From Balneola sp. (GTDB lineage Bacteria; Bacteroidota; Rhodothermia; Balneolales; Balneolaceae): a stretch of 64,000 nucleotides of DNA. The notes under the pieces were generated by a model. It ran no database searches, was not told where the DNA came from, and worked only from the letters and a program-made list of their open reading frames with translations. The DNA lies in contig NZMW01000002.1 in NCBI GenBank assembly GCA_002694685.1, forward strand, positions 62,001 to 126,000, read 5' to 3'. Positions 1 through 8,535 of this stretch are shown one piece after another; the stretch's first letter is position 1; every line of letters begins with the position of its first letter. The translations under genes were made by a program, and so were the position numbers.

Positions 1-79
1 CAATCTGAATAAAGGCTTTCTTCGTAAGAATGAAGTAACACAGAGCCTCATTAATATTATTAACCAAATCATATACGAC

Positions 80-415
80 ATGGACAATACTTATTACAAA
101 GCAGAAGACTTAAAGAAGTTTGGAAATATTACTGAATTCCAGGAAAATCTCGGTAATAAATTTTTTGAATACTATGGAGAGGTCTTTGAGGAAGGGGCGC
201 TTACCAAACGAGAAAAAGCACTTATTGCTCTGGCTGTAGCTCACACGGTGCAGTGTCCATATTGTATTGATGCATATACCAGCGACAGCCTCGAAAAAGG
301 TGCCAGTGAAGAACAAATGATGGAAGCGGTGCACGTTGCAGCGGCTATAAGAGGTGGCTCATCCTTAGTTCATGGCGTACAGATGATGAACAAAGTGAAA
401 GATCTGTCAATGTAA
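80..415 (+). CDS. arsenosugar biosynthesis-associated peroxidase-like protein (AhpD/CMD fold)
   Basis: A small 111-residue carboxymuconolactone decarboxylase/AhpD-like protein. It has the redox motif CPYC (C59 and C62) followed by an AhpD-like helix (IDAYT...A...M.EA). Family knowledge: this subgroup sits beside ArsS radical SAM genes, and some members carry selenocysteine in the motif; here both positions are ordinary cysteines. Its molecular role is unproven, but disulfide or peroxide chemistry is likely. The reading frame stays open upstream to the window edge, so a longer N-terminus is possible. I prefer ATG at 80 because the protein then has the usual family length. It is the first gene of the arsenosugar cluster, 82 bp ahead of ArsS. 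Confidence 0.8.
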   Translation: MDNTYYKAEDLKKFGNITEFQENLGNKFFEYYGEVFEEGALTKREKALIALAVAHTVQCPYCIDAYTSDSLEKGASEEQMMEAVHVAAAIRGGSSLVHGVQMMNKVKDLSM

Positions 416-441
416 AACCTGAAGTTGTTATAAACAGGAAA

Positions 442-467
442 GACCGATCTGGCATACCGGCTTGGTC
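442..467 (+). other. intercistronic hairpin between the peroxidase and arsS
   Basis: Two 11-nt arms (442-452 and 457-467) pair around a CATA loop with one mismatch and two G-U pairs. There is no U-run after it, so it does not look like an intrinsic terminator. It may be an RNA processing or stability element, or an attenuator. This is inferred only from base pairing. Confidence 0.35.
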
Positions 468-497
468 GGGTCATAAATTATTTAGTTAAAGAAAGTC

Positions 498-1544
498 ATG
501 AAAAGTTTATTAGCGGAATCACACTCTCTGTCAAAGCCGAGTGTACAGCTTGAAATCATAAATTCACATAACCAAAAGATTGAATCCCTTCCTAAGTTTG
601 AAGAAAAGATCAATGATATTGGACTGTTCCCACTTAAACCTACCGGAATAGAGATCTTTCAAATGAATGTGGGCTACATGTGTAACATGACCTGCAAACA
701 CTGTCATGTTGATGCAGGGCCTGACCGGCAGGAAATTATGACGAAAGAGACTTTTGAATACTGTCTGGATGCTCTCAAAAATACTGATATCCAAACGGTA
801 GATTTGACTGGTGGAGCTCCGGAGATGAATCCTCATTTTAGGTGGTTTGTGGAAGAGGTTTCGAAGCTGGGTAAGCAGGTTATCGTCCGTTCAAATCTGA
901 CTATTCTGACGACCAATAAATTTAGTGATCTACCCGAATTCTTTAAGAAGCACAATGTAGAGGTTACCTGCTCGCTGCCCTTCTACAGTAAGTCCAGAAC
1001 AGACCGGCAGCGTGGGGAAGGCACGTATGACAAATCAATAACGGCTCTCAAGAGATTGAATGAAATTGGGTACGGAAAAGAAGGCACCGGCCTAATGTTG
1101 AATCTGGTTTATAATCCTGTTGGTGCTTTTTTGCCGGGAGATCAAGCGGAAATCAGGCAAGAGTTTAAAAAAGAGCTGAAGCGAAAGCACGATATTGAGT
1201 TCAACGATCTTTTTACTATCACGAATCTGCCTATCAGTCGATTTTTGAATTTCTTATTAATGTCAGGGAATTTGGAGGACTATATGGAGAAGCTGATCGA
1301 ATCTTTCAACCCTGCAGCTGCAGAAGGAGTGATGTGCCGGAATACGATTTCAATCGGGTGGGATGGTCGTCTTTTCGATTGTGACTTCAATCAAATGCTG
1401 GAGATGGAAACTCACAAAGATACCGTGCAGCACATCAAAGATTTTGATCTGGATTCGTTGAATAACAGGGAAATCATGATTAACCAACATTGCTTTGGCT
1501 GCACGGCCGGTGCAGGAAGTAGTTGTGGCGGGGCAACTACTTAA
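498..1544 (+). CDS. arsS: arsenosugar biosynthesis radical SAM protein ArsS
   Basis: A radical SAM enzyme of 348 residues. The iron-sulfur motif CNMTCKHC places the cluster ligands at C62, C66 and C69. The SAM-binding segment DLTGGAPEMN follows, and the C-terminus is Cys-rich (CFGCTAGAGSSCGG), typical of the DUF3641-type domain of this family. Family knowledge: ArsS is proposed to transfer the 5'-deoxyadenosyl group to dimethylarsenic to build arsenosugars. Some homologues use selenocysteine near the C-terminus; here the codon is TGT. An ArsM methyltransferase would be expected nearby and may lie left of the window. The call is strong by motif and neighbourhood; the exact substrate is inferred. 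Confidence 0.88.
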   Translation: MKSLLAESHSLSKPSVQLEIINSHNQKIESLPKFEEKINDIGLFPLKPTGIEIFQMNVGYMCNMTCKHCHVDAGPDRQEIMTKETFEYCLDALKNTDIQTVDLTGGAPEMNPHFRWFVEEVSKLGKQVIVRSNLTILTTNKFSDLPEFFKKHNVEVTCSLPFYSKSRTDRQRGEGTYDKSITALKRLNEIGYGKEGTGLMLNLVYNPVGAFLPGDQAEIRQEFKKELKRKHDIEFNDLFTITNLPISRFLNFLLMSGNLEDYMEKLIESFNPAAAEGVMCRNTISIGWDGRLFDCDFNQMLEMETHKDTVQHIKDFDLDSLNNREIMINQHCFGCTAGAGSSCGGATT

Positions 1545-1578
1545 AATCAAATACAAAGTGTAATCCGAACATAGTCTC

Positions 1579-1602
1579 GCTCCTGACGCTCTGCGTCGGA
1601 GC
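1579..1602 (+). other. GC-rich intercistronic hairpin
   Basis: GCTCC and GGAGC, then GACG and CGTC, pair around a 5-nt loop with one bulged T. It lies between arsS and the next transferase, 10 bp ahead of that gene. No T-run follows, so termination is unlikely; a processing site or a dispersed repeat is possible. Confidence 0.35.
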
Positions 1603-1611
1603 GGTTAAGTA

Positions 1612-2220
1612 ATGAGAATGAACCAAAGAAATAAGCTCATCATTTTTGTAAAAAACGAAGAAGCCGGCAAAACCAAAACAAGATTAGCTGCAACCATTGG
1701 GGATGAAGAAGCTTTGGAGGCATACAGGAGGTTGCTGACCTATACCTTCAGTCAGGCAAAAAATGTAAATGCCCATAAAGAAGTATGGTATTCAAGATAT
1801 AAAGCTGAAGATGATATTTGGGCCTCAGGTGATTTCAACAAAAAAGTGCAGTCTGGGGAAGATCTTGGAAAGCGTATGTCTAATGCTTTTGAGCATTCTT
1901 TTAAAAAGGAGAAGGTTCAAAGCGTGGTTGTGATTGGGAGTGATTGTGCAGAGCTGAAAACGGAAATCATTGAAGAAGCCTATTCGAAGCTGAAGGATCA
2001 CGATTTTGTAGTTGGACCGGCGGAGGATGGTGGGTACTACTTGTTGGGGATGAGCCAATTCTATCCGGATGTTTTTGAAGGAATTGAGTGGAGTACTGAG
2101 TCTGTTTTTGATCAAACAGTGAAAAAAATAGAGGCATTAGATTTAAACCTTGCCCTGCTGCAAACACTCAATGACGTTGACAATATTGACGATTGGAATC
2201 AGGTCAAAGACCGGTTGTAA
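1612..2220 (+). CDS. rSAM/arsenosugar-associated transferase 1 (DUF2064, CofC-like nucleotidyltransferase fold)
   Basis: A 202-residue protein with the N-terminal signature LIIFVKNEEAGKTKTRLA, typical of DUF2064, and a central VIGSDCAEL...VVGPAEDGGYYLLG block resembling the CofC/MobA nucleotidyltransferase fold. Family knowledge: this is the 'transferase 1' found next to rSAM/selenodomain ArsS genes. It presumably activates or transfers a sugar or nucleotide during arsenosugar formation. It is third in the same-strand cluster. ATG at 1612 is used; M3 (1618) is a close alternative that would change little. Confidence 0.8.
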   Translation: MRMNQRNKLIIFVKNEEAGKTKTRLAATIGDEEALEAYRRLLTYTFSQAKNVNAHKEVWYSRYKAEDDIWASGDFNKKVQSGEDLGKRMSNAFEHSFKKEKVQSVVVIGSDCAELKTEIIEEAYSKLKDHDFVVGPAEDGGYYLLGMSQFYPDVFEGIEWSTESVFDQTVKKIEALDLNLALLQTLNDVDNIDDWNQVKDRL

Positions 2221-2295
2221 TATTTGATCTATTTTTAGTTGTTGTTCATTCAGTAACTTAACGGTCCAAAATATTAGTCTGTTATAGAGTTAAAG

Positions 2296-2997
2296 ATGAT
2301 CAGCATTATAATCCCTGCTTTTAACGAAGAAGATACAATAGGAAAGCTAGTCAAGTATCTGAAGAACCAAGCAACGAGTAGCTTGAAATCCGTAGAAATT
2401 ATTATTGTTGATGGAGGCAGTGCCGACCAAACGGCAGCTATTGCCAAAAGAGAGGGGGCAAAAGTTTATAAATCGCCAAAGAAAGGGCGCGCTTTTCAAA
2501 TGAATTATGGGGCTTCAAAAGCTGAAGGAGAGTGGTTTTATTTTTTGCATGCAGACACAAAGCCGCCCGTTGGTTTTCTTTTAGAAATAGACAAAAAAAC
2601 TGAAGCAGGTTTTAAGTGTGGATGCTTCCGGTTAGAGTTTGATTATTCTCATCCCTTGCTAAAATATTATGCGTGGTTCACCCGTTTCGATGTGGACGTG
2701 TTTAGGTTTGGAGATCAAAGTCTTTTCGTTGAAAAAGCGCTTTTCTATAAGATAGGCGGATTTGATGAAAAGCTCTTGGTTATGGAAGATCAGGAAATTG
2801 TTACCCGGCTTAAAAATCACGCTCAATTTGGGATAATAAAAAAGTCAGTAACTACCTCGGCTAGGAAATATCAGCAATTTGGGGTTTTCAGATTGCAATG
2901 CATTTTCAGTATTATTGTAGTCCTCTTTTATTTAGAGATCAGCCAAGAGGTAATAGCACACTTTTATAAAACGTATATGTCGGGCTCGGCATATTAA
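2296..2997 (+). CDS. rSAM/arsenosugar-associated glycosyltransferase 2 (GT2 family)
   Basis: A family 2 glycosyltransferase of 233 residues. The GT-A start ISIIIPAFNEE is followed by EIIIVDGGSADQT, the metal-binding-like FLHADTKPP, and an acceptor block GGFDEKLLVMEDQE. The C-terminal stretch 200-220 is hydrophobic, so a weak membrane association is possible. Family knowledge: the 'transferase 2' partner of ArsS, likely adding the sugar or aglycone part of an arsenosugar. It closes the cluster; the next gene begins about 90 bp later and encodes an unrelated exported protein. Confidence 0.8.
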   Translation: MISIIIPAFNEEDTIGKLVKYLKNQATSSLKSVEIIIVDGGSADQTAAIAKREGAKVYKSPKKGRAFQMNYGASKAEGEWFYFLHADTKPPVGFLLEIDKKTEAGFKCGCFRLEFDYSHPLLKYYAWFTRFDVDVFRFGDQSLFVEKALFYKIGGFDEKLLVMEDQEIVTRLKNHAQFGIIKKSVTTSARKYQQFGVFRLQCIFSIIVVLFYLEISQEVIAHFYKTYMSGSAY

Positions 2998-3086
2998 GAT
3001 ACTGTTAAAAGGCAGTCAACTCAGAGAGGTTGGTCTCCTTTATTGCTATCTTAGTCAGCCCCATTAAAACCCCGTTAGTAATCTAT

Positions 3087-5222
3087 ATGAGAATTGTCCA
3101 ATTCGGATTGTCTGTAATACTTTTGTTTACATGTTCTGCAAGTCTTATTGCGCAGGCTTCATTTGAAAGAGAAGAAACGAGTGTAGGTACCATAGGCTTA
3201 TCTATCACGAACTTCGGAACTATTGGTAAGCCTGATGTGAGAAATAATCCTGAAAGTGGATTTAGTATGCGCTACCCAAGTGCTACTGGGACTGAGCATT
3301 TGTTCGAAGCCGGCATCTGGATTGGTGCGCTCTACAATAACTCTCAACTCAGAGTTTCTACATCTTCTATCACAACCTCAGGCGGTTATGCAAGAGGTGG
3401 CGCGGGTTTTGAATTTACTGCTGATAATATTTTGTTGAGAAGAAGTAGTAATCCCGGAGACGAATTCTTTTCAGCGCAATCGGTGGGTGAGCAGGATATT
3501 ATTGCTGAATTCTCGGATCGCCGTCGTGATATTAACGGAACGCCAATAAGTGGCCATGACACTCCTTTATACGCAGATGTTCGGTTAGAGAGCTACAACT
3601 GGGGTTTCCCATTCACCGAGAACTTTTCAATCATTAAATACGAGATCACCAATAATAGTGATCAGTATGCCGGCGCTGCTACCTGGGATAGTGTTTTTGT
3701 AGGTACGTATGCTGATTTAGTAGTTAGGAATGTAAATACAGCTACCGAAACCGGGGGCGATTTCTTTAATAAGAACGGAATTGGCTATCTGGATTCTCTG
3801 TATACTACTTATGCTTTTGATGCCGGCTCTCCTGATAACCCAATGATCAACACGTATGGGGCTATTTCATTAATTGGAGCTGAGTATCGAGGCAATTTCT
3901 TCCATCCCAAAAATAAAGACTATTTAGAAGATCAGGGATTGAATGCTCCAAATGTTGGCCCGAGCTATTGGCTGTTTTCATCAGGAACGGGAGTGTTTAG
4001 GGGGCCTTCTAATGATATTGACCGATATACAAGAATGGCAGAACAGTTCCCTATCGACTCTACTGCAGCTAGTGGCGAAACTTACCGTGAAGCGTTAAGA
4101 ACGGATGGGCAAGACGGTGCTGGAAATTATATCTCCTTTATTTCAATGGGGCCTTTTCCTGAAGTTGAACCTGGAGAAACGATCACTGTTTATTTTGCTT
4201 ACTCGGCGGCTTTAAAACCTGAAGAATTCCAGGGAGCCAGTCCTAGTATTAAAGAAATTGATACCGAAGATTCCCGAGCTAATCTTACACAAACCATTTC
4301 ATCTATAAACCGTGTTTTTCAGGGTGAAGACACTAATGATAACGGAATCTTAGATCCGGGCGAAGACACGGACGGTGACGGTGAGTTAACCCGATATTTA
4401 TTCCCAACCCCTCCGGATAATCCTAAAATCAGAATAGAATTAGAAGAGGGTAAAGCTTCTATCTACTGGGATCGTACGGCAGAATTTTCCAGAGATCGTG
4501 TTACCGGAGAAATGGACTTTGAAGGGTACCGTATTTACAGTTCCCAGCTAGGGGATGACCAAGGAGTGGAGCCAAGGTTGATTCGTGAGTTCGACATGCC
4601 TGATAATCAGATAGCTTTTGACACCGGTTTTGAAGAGGTTGAATTAGATGAAGCGGTGACTTTTGATGGTGATACCAGTGAATATTGGTATAAATATGAG
4701 CTAAACGGACTCTTGAGTGGCTGGCAATATGAGGTGTCAGTAACCGCTTTTGATGGTGGAAGTGATACTTTTGAAATTGGAAGCCTAGAAAGTAGTACCA
4801 ACACGAACTCAGTCCGCATTTTTCCTGGAACGCCAGTGAATGATAATTTTGGGAGTAACAGTAGTGAATTTAAAGTAGGTGTCTATCCAAATCCCTATAG
4901 AATTAATGCGGCATGGGATGGACAAAATGAAGACAACAGGAAGTTATATTTCTACAATTTACCAGCAAAAGCAGAGGTGCGAGTTTATACAGTAGCCGGA
5001 GACATCGTAGCTGAGTTAGAGCACGATTCTAATACTTACAATGGGGACATTGCTTGGTTCAATAACTTTAGTGACGACCCAAGAGTTATGGCCGGCGGAG
5101 AACATGCGTGGGATTTACAGTCCAATGCAAACCAAATCTTATCGACAGGTTTATACCTGTATACCGTCAAAGATTTGGAATCAGGAGAAGTACAAACAGG
5201 TAAGTTACTTATCATCAAATAA
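3087..5222 (+). CDS. exported protein with C-terminal T9SS-like sorting domain
   Basis: A large secreted protein of about 711 residues from ATG 3087, which starts MRIVQFGLSVILLF and has a clear signal peptide ending near LIAQA. A TTG at 3030 would add 19 residues and spoil the signal peptide, so I reject it. The middle is beta-rich with no recognised enzyme domain. A DTNDNGILDPGEDTDGDG stretch (about residues 415-435 of this start) resembles calcium-binding dockerin-like loops. The last 90 residues (GVYPNPY ... GKLLIIK) resemble a type IX sorting domain. It heads the export gene run and is 21 bp from the next gene. Function unknown. Confidence 0.7.
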   Translation: MRIVQFGLSVILLFTCSASLIAQASFEREETSVGTIGLSITNFGTIGKPDVRNNPESGFSMRYPSATGTEHLFEAGIWIGALYNNSQLRVSTSSITTSGGYARGGAGFEFTADNILLRRSSNPGDEFFSAQSVGEQDIIAEFSDRRRDINGTPISGHDTPLYADVRLESYNWGFPFTENFSIIKYEITNNSDQYAGAATWDSVFVGTYADLVVRNVNTATETGGDFFNKNGIGYLDSLYTTYAFDAGSPDNPMINTYGAISLIGAEYRGNFFHPKNKDYLEDQGLNAPNVGPSYWLFSSGTGVFRGPSNDIDRYTRMAEQFPIDSTAASGETYREALRTDGQDGAGNYISFISMGPFPEVEPGETITVYFAYSAALKPEEFQGASPSIKEIDTEDSRANLTQTISSINRVFQGEDTNDNGILDPGEDTDGDGELTRYLFPTPPDNPKIRIELEEGKASIYWDRTAEFSRDRVTGEMDFEGYRIYSSQLGDDQGVEPRLIREFDMPDNQIAFDTGFEEVELDEAVTFDGDTSEYWYKYELNGLLSGWQYEVSVTAFDGGSDTFEIGSLESSTNTNSVRIFPGTPVNDNFGSNSSEFKVGVYPNPYRINAAWDGQNEDNRKLYFYNLPAKAEVRVYTVAGDIVAELEHDSNTYNGDIAWFNNFSDDPRVMAGGEHAWDLQSNANQILSTGLYLYTVKDLESGEVQTGKLLIIK

Positions 5223-5243
5223 CAATAAAGACAAGGATCAATT

Positions 5244-8200
5244 ATGATTAATGCTACTATTAAAAGAGGAAGAGGGGCTTTTTTGTTTGTCCTCGTTTTG
5301 CTCTTTAGTTACGGTGCTGCAAATGCACAAGACGTATTTATATCAGAGTACATCGAAGGTTCTAGCAATAACAAAGCAATAGAACTTTACAATGGTGCTT
5401 CTGAAGATGTTGACCTATCAAGTTATATTATGCTTCGCGCAAACAACGGCGCTGAAACATGGGTTTCTGATACATTAAGGTTTACAGGTACTCTTACAAC
5501 TGGCGATGTATATGTGATCGCTAACCCATCAGCTGACCAAACTATTCTTGATGTGGCTGATACCACACACTCTATGACTTTTTATAATGGAGATGATGCC
5601 ATCGGTTTATTCAAAATAACAGGTACAGATACCACTCTCATTGACATGTTTGGAGAACTTGGCGAAGATCCAGGGTCTGCATGGGCAGTAGGTAGTACTT
5701 CTGGCGGAACTGGTGAACACACCTTAGTAAGAAAGGCTGAATTTGAGTCTGGTAATCCAGTGCCATTAGCATCATTTGGAACGGAAGATTTTACATCTGA
5801 ATGGATTGTAACAGCTCAAAACGATTTTTCAAATATTGGTTCTCACGAAGCAGGTATTCCATTTAATTTGAGAAAACTTAATAGATATCGTGAACTTACT
5901 GAGTTTTCTGAAGCTGCTATCGAAAGCCATCCTTTAGCAGGTGAATCAGTAACATTTACTGCTGTAATTACTTCTTATCCTAAGAGTTCAGGGCTATCTA
6001 ACCCTGTAGTGGATGAAGGTAGTGGCGAAGTGACTGGGATCAGTCGTATTCATGTTTTTGTAACAGATACTACTGCCAATTCAATGGGGCGCGAAGGTAT
6101 GTCTATGCAGCTTGTAGAGACTGACTACACGTTACTTGAAGACCGTACTCGTGGCGACGTTGTTACTATTACAGGTAGCTTAGGTTTTTTCGGTGGAACA
6201 GCCCAATTTGATGTTGAATCAATCGACCTTGTTGGAAATGTTAATGATAGCGAATCCCCTGAACTTGCTGAGTATGCACCTCTAATTGATCCTTGGCAGG
6301 TAAGTGTTTCTGACATTAATTCTTTTGACGGTAGTGAGCTTGCTATGCAGTTATCTGGATATCAAAAGTATAATGGTGCTTATGTTGAAGTATTGTCAGC
6401 TACCGTGAGTAATGTGGCTGAAGGAGCTGGTCGAGTTGACTGGGCTATCAATAAGGATGGATCACGAGTATATGTTTATGATACTTCCCTTAGATACAGA
6501 AATGATCATGCAATTGGCGCAGATGGATATCTTGAAAGCTATAATGCGCGTCGTTTGAACGGTGAAGATGGACCATTTGTGGCTCCTCTACCTGGTTCTA
6601 ATGTGGATATCCGTGGTTATGTTAACTATGTAGGCGATGACCCTGATGCTTTGGTTCCCTCTGGAAACGGAGCATTAAGCATAAATCCATTTGAAGACGG
6701 TGTTGTGTGGGTTAACGGCAACAGAAATGTAAATGGTGAAGATGGTTTTGTTTGGCCAACTGACTTAGTTGTTAATGGATTACCTCCAGTAGTATCAAAT
6801 GTTGCTCTATCTGATTCTTCTGTAGCATCTACAGATGCAGTTACAGTAACTGCTGAAGCCGAGGGAGTAGACGGTGCTACTATAACAGGTGTAAATTTAA
6901 CATATAGTACTCCTGACACATCAATTACTATTGCCATGTCTGCAACTACAGGCAATGAATATGAAGCGACACTTCCTACTTTTGAAAATTTTACTCCAGT
7001 TTCATTCTTTATTGAAGCGGAAGATTCAGAAGGGCTAACAGGACGTGCTCCTCTTTCAGGTGCATACAACTTTTTTGTTACCGACGAAGCAATTGCTTCT
7101 ATTGCTCTGCTTCAGGAAACAGCAGACGGCAAAGCAGGTGATAGCCCATTATTAGGTACTGGAGCCCTTCCTGTTGATATCACTGCAACTGTAGTAGCAA
7201 GTGCTGGTGAAAGCGGCTTTATCGTGATTCAGGATCGTGCAGCAGCTTGGTCTGGTGTATATGTTGAGATTGAAGACAATACAGAAACACTAAGCATTGG
7301 TGATCAGATCAGTATTTCTGAACTTGTTGTTAACGAAACGTTTGATGTAACAAGCGTAACTCTTAATGAGTTTGATGTACTCGCATCACCTAACACTCAG
7401 GTGGATACATTAGCTGTTTCTATCCTTACTCAGGACGTAACAAACGGCACCGGTGAGTATGAGAAGTACGAAGGCGTATTCCTTACTTTTGCTGATGTAA
7501 AAGTAACAACGAATCAAGCTGACGGTTCAAGCGACTTTGGTGAGTGGGAAATTGGTTCTACACAAGGTGGCGGAGCTGCTGATACACTAGAAGCCGGAGA
7601 CGGACTACGTGTTGATGATAACGTCAACTTTGGTTCAACAACCTATGGATCAGACCTTAACGACCACGTTAGAGTTGGCGCCATGATCGATTCATTCACA
7701 GGTGTTCTTCACTATTCATTTGGTAATCCCAAAATGATTTTGAGAACAGTTGATGATGTAGTTGGTGACAACTGGAGTATTCCAGATACAGGGTTCGGCC
7801 TTGAATCACCTGCTGATGAAGCAAGTGTTACTGTAAGTGGCGATGTAACTGTTACCTGGGAGTCAACAACTGACTTTGACGGTAATGATGTTACTTACGA
7901 GTGGGTACTTTATTCTGCCGACTCATCCACTGTTGTTGTAACTGTACCATCAGGTGATGAATCAAGCGCTTCTGAAGTGACTCTTCCATATGCTACTGTA
8001 GATGCACTTCTTGAGTCTGCCGGACTTGAGAATGGCGAAAGCGCAGATTTTGTATGGAATGTTCGAGTAAGTGATGGTTTAGACACAGTTGCTGTTGCAA
8101 GTGGCTATGATGTTGCTTCAAACACATTTGAGCCTCTGTACTACAGTCTTACTTTAGAAAGAGCAATGGGTACTTCTAACGAAGCAGTTTCAGATCTTCC

Positions 8201-8465
8201 TGAGAAGTTTGACCTGAAGCAAAACTATCCTAACCCATTCAACCCAACTACAAAAATTGCATTTGACCTGCCACAAGCAGCAAGTGTTGAGTTAGTTGTG
8301 TTTGACATGCTGGGTAGAAAAGTTGCTACACTAGTAAGTGAGCGAATGACAGCAGGTACTCACACCATGGATTTCAATGCATCCAGCCTGGCAAGTGGTA
8401 TGTATATTTACCGCATCGAAGCCGGATCATTCACAAGCATCAAAAAAATGATGCTGATTAAGTAA
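5244..8465 (+). CDS. secreted lamin-tail-domain protein with T9SS type A sorting domain
   Basis: A 1073-residue exported protein. The signal peptide (about 1-28) ends before QDVFISEY. The N-terminal lamin-tail domain (about 28-205) contains EGSSNNKAIELYNG, as also found in ExeM-type extracellular nucleases, but I see no nuclease domain here. The rest is beta-sandwich and OB-like repeats. The C-terminus has the classic sorting-domain start QNYPNPFNPTTKIAF and ends KKMMLIK. Family knowledge: such tails direct export by the type IX system and anchoring at the surface. Its role could be adhesive or structural. It is followed by a strong terminator at 8482. Confidence 0.75.
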   Translation: MINATIKRGRGAFLFVLVLLFSYGAANAQDVFISEYIEGSSNNKAIELYNGASEDVDLSSYIMLRANNGAETWVSDTLRFTGTLTTGDVYVIANPSADQTILDVADTTHSMTFYNGDDAIGLFKITGTDTTLIDMFGELGEDPGSAWAVGSTSGGTGEHTLVRKAEFESGNPVPLASFGTEDFTSEWIVTAQNDFSNIGSHEAGIPFNLRKLNRYRELTEFSEAAIESHPLAGESVTFTAVITSYPKSSGLSNPVVDEGSGEVTGISRIHVFVTDTTANSMGREGMSMQLVETDYTLLEDRTRGDVVTITGSLGFFGGTAQFDVESIDLVGNVNDSESPELAEYAPLIDPWQVSVSDINSFDGSELAMQLSGYQKYNGAYVEVLSATVSNVAEGAGRVDWAINKDGSRVYVYDTSLRYRNDHAIGADGYLESYNARRLNGEDGPFVAPLPGSNVDIRGYVNYVGDDPDALVPSGNGALSINPFEDGVVWVNGNRNVNGEDGFVWPTDLVVNGLPPVVSNVALSDSSVASTDAVTVTAEAEGVDGATITGVNLTYSTPDTSITIAMSATTGNEYEATLPTFENFTPVSFFIEAEDSEGLTGRAPLSGAYNFFVTDEAIASIALLQETADGKAGDSPLLGTGALPVDITATVVASAGESGFIVIQDRAAAWSGVYVEIEDNTETLSIGDQISISELVVNETFDVTSVTLNEFDVLASPNTQVDTLAVSILTQDVTNGTGEYEKYEGVFLTFADVKVTTNQADGSSDFGEWEIGSTQGGGAADTLEAGDGLRVDDNVNFGSTTYGSDLNDHVRVGAMIDSFTGVLHYSFGNPKMILRTVDDVVGDNWSIPDTGFGLESPADEASVTVSGDVTVTWESTTDFDGNDVTYEWVLYSADSSTVVVTVPSGDESSASEVTLPYATVDALLESAGLENGESADFVWNVRVSDGLDTVAVASGYDVASNTFEPLYYSLTLERAMGTSNEAVSDLPEKFDLKQNYPNPFNPTTKIAFDLPQAASVELVVFDMLGRKVATLVSERMTAGTHTMDFNASSLASGMYIYRIEAGSFTSIKKMMLIK

Positions 8466-8481
8466 TTAATTAGATATTCCT

Positions 8482-8518
8482 GGAATGAGGATGGAATACT
8501 CCTCATTCCTATTTTTTT
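8482..8518 (+). terminator. intrinsic terminator after the lamin-tail-domain gene
   Basis: Perfect 10-bp arms (8482-8491 and 8500-8509) are followed by a T-run at 8512-8518. It lies inside the run of exported protein genes, so the downstream lipoprotein and TonB receptor genes may depend on read-through or on a separate promoter. Confidence 0.8.
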
Positions 8519-8535
8519 ACAATTAAAAAGTTCAG

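Noticed and set aside
498-1544. Selenocysteine in the ArsS protein
   Set aside because: The C-terminal motif is read with Cys codons and there is no in-frame TGA in the gene.
3030-3086. TTG start for the first exported protein
   Set aside because: It would put 19 residues in front of a good signal peptide that begins at ATG 3087.
6626-7069. A 147-codon minus-strand open frame inside the lamin-tail-domain gene
   Set aside because: A low-complexity Ser/Val/Thr-rich translation antisense to the real gene, with no ribosome binding site or family resemblance.
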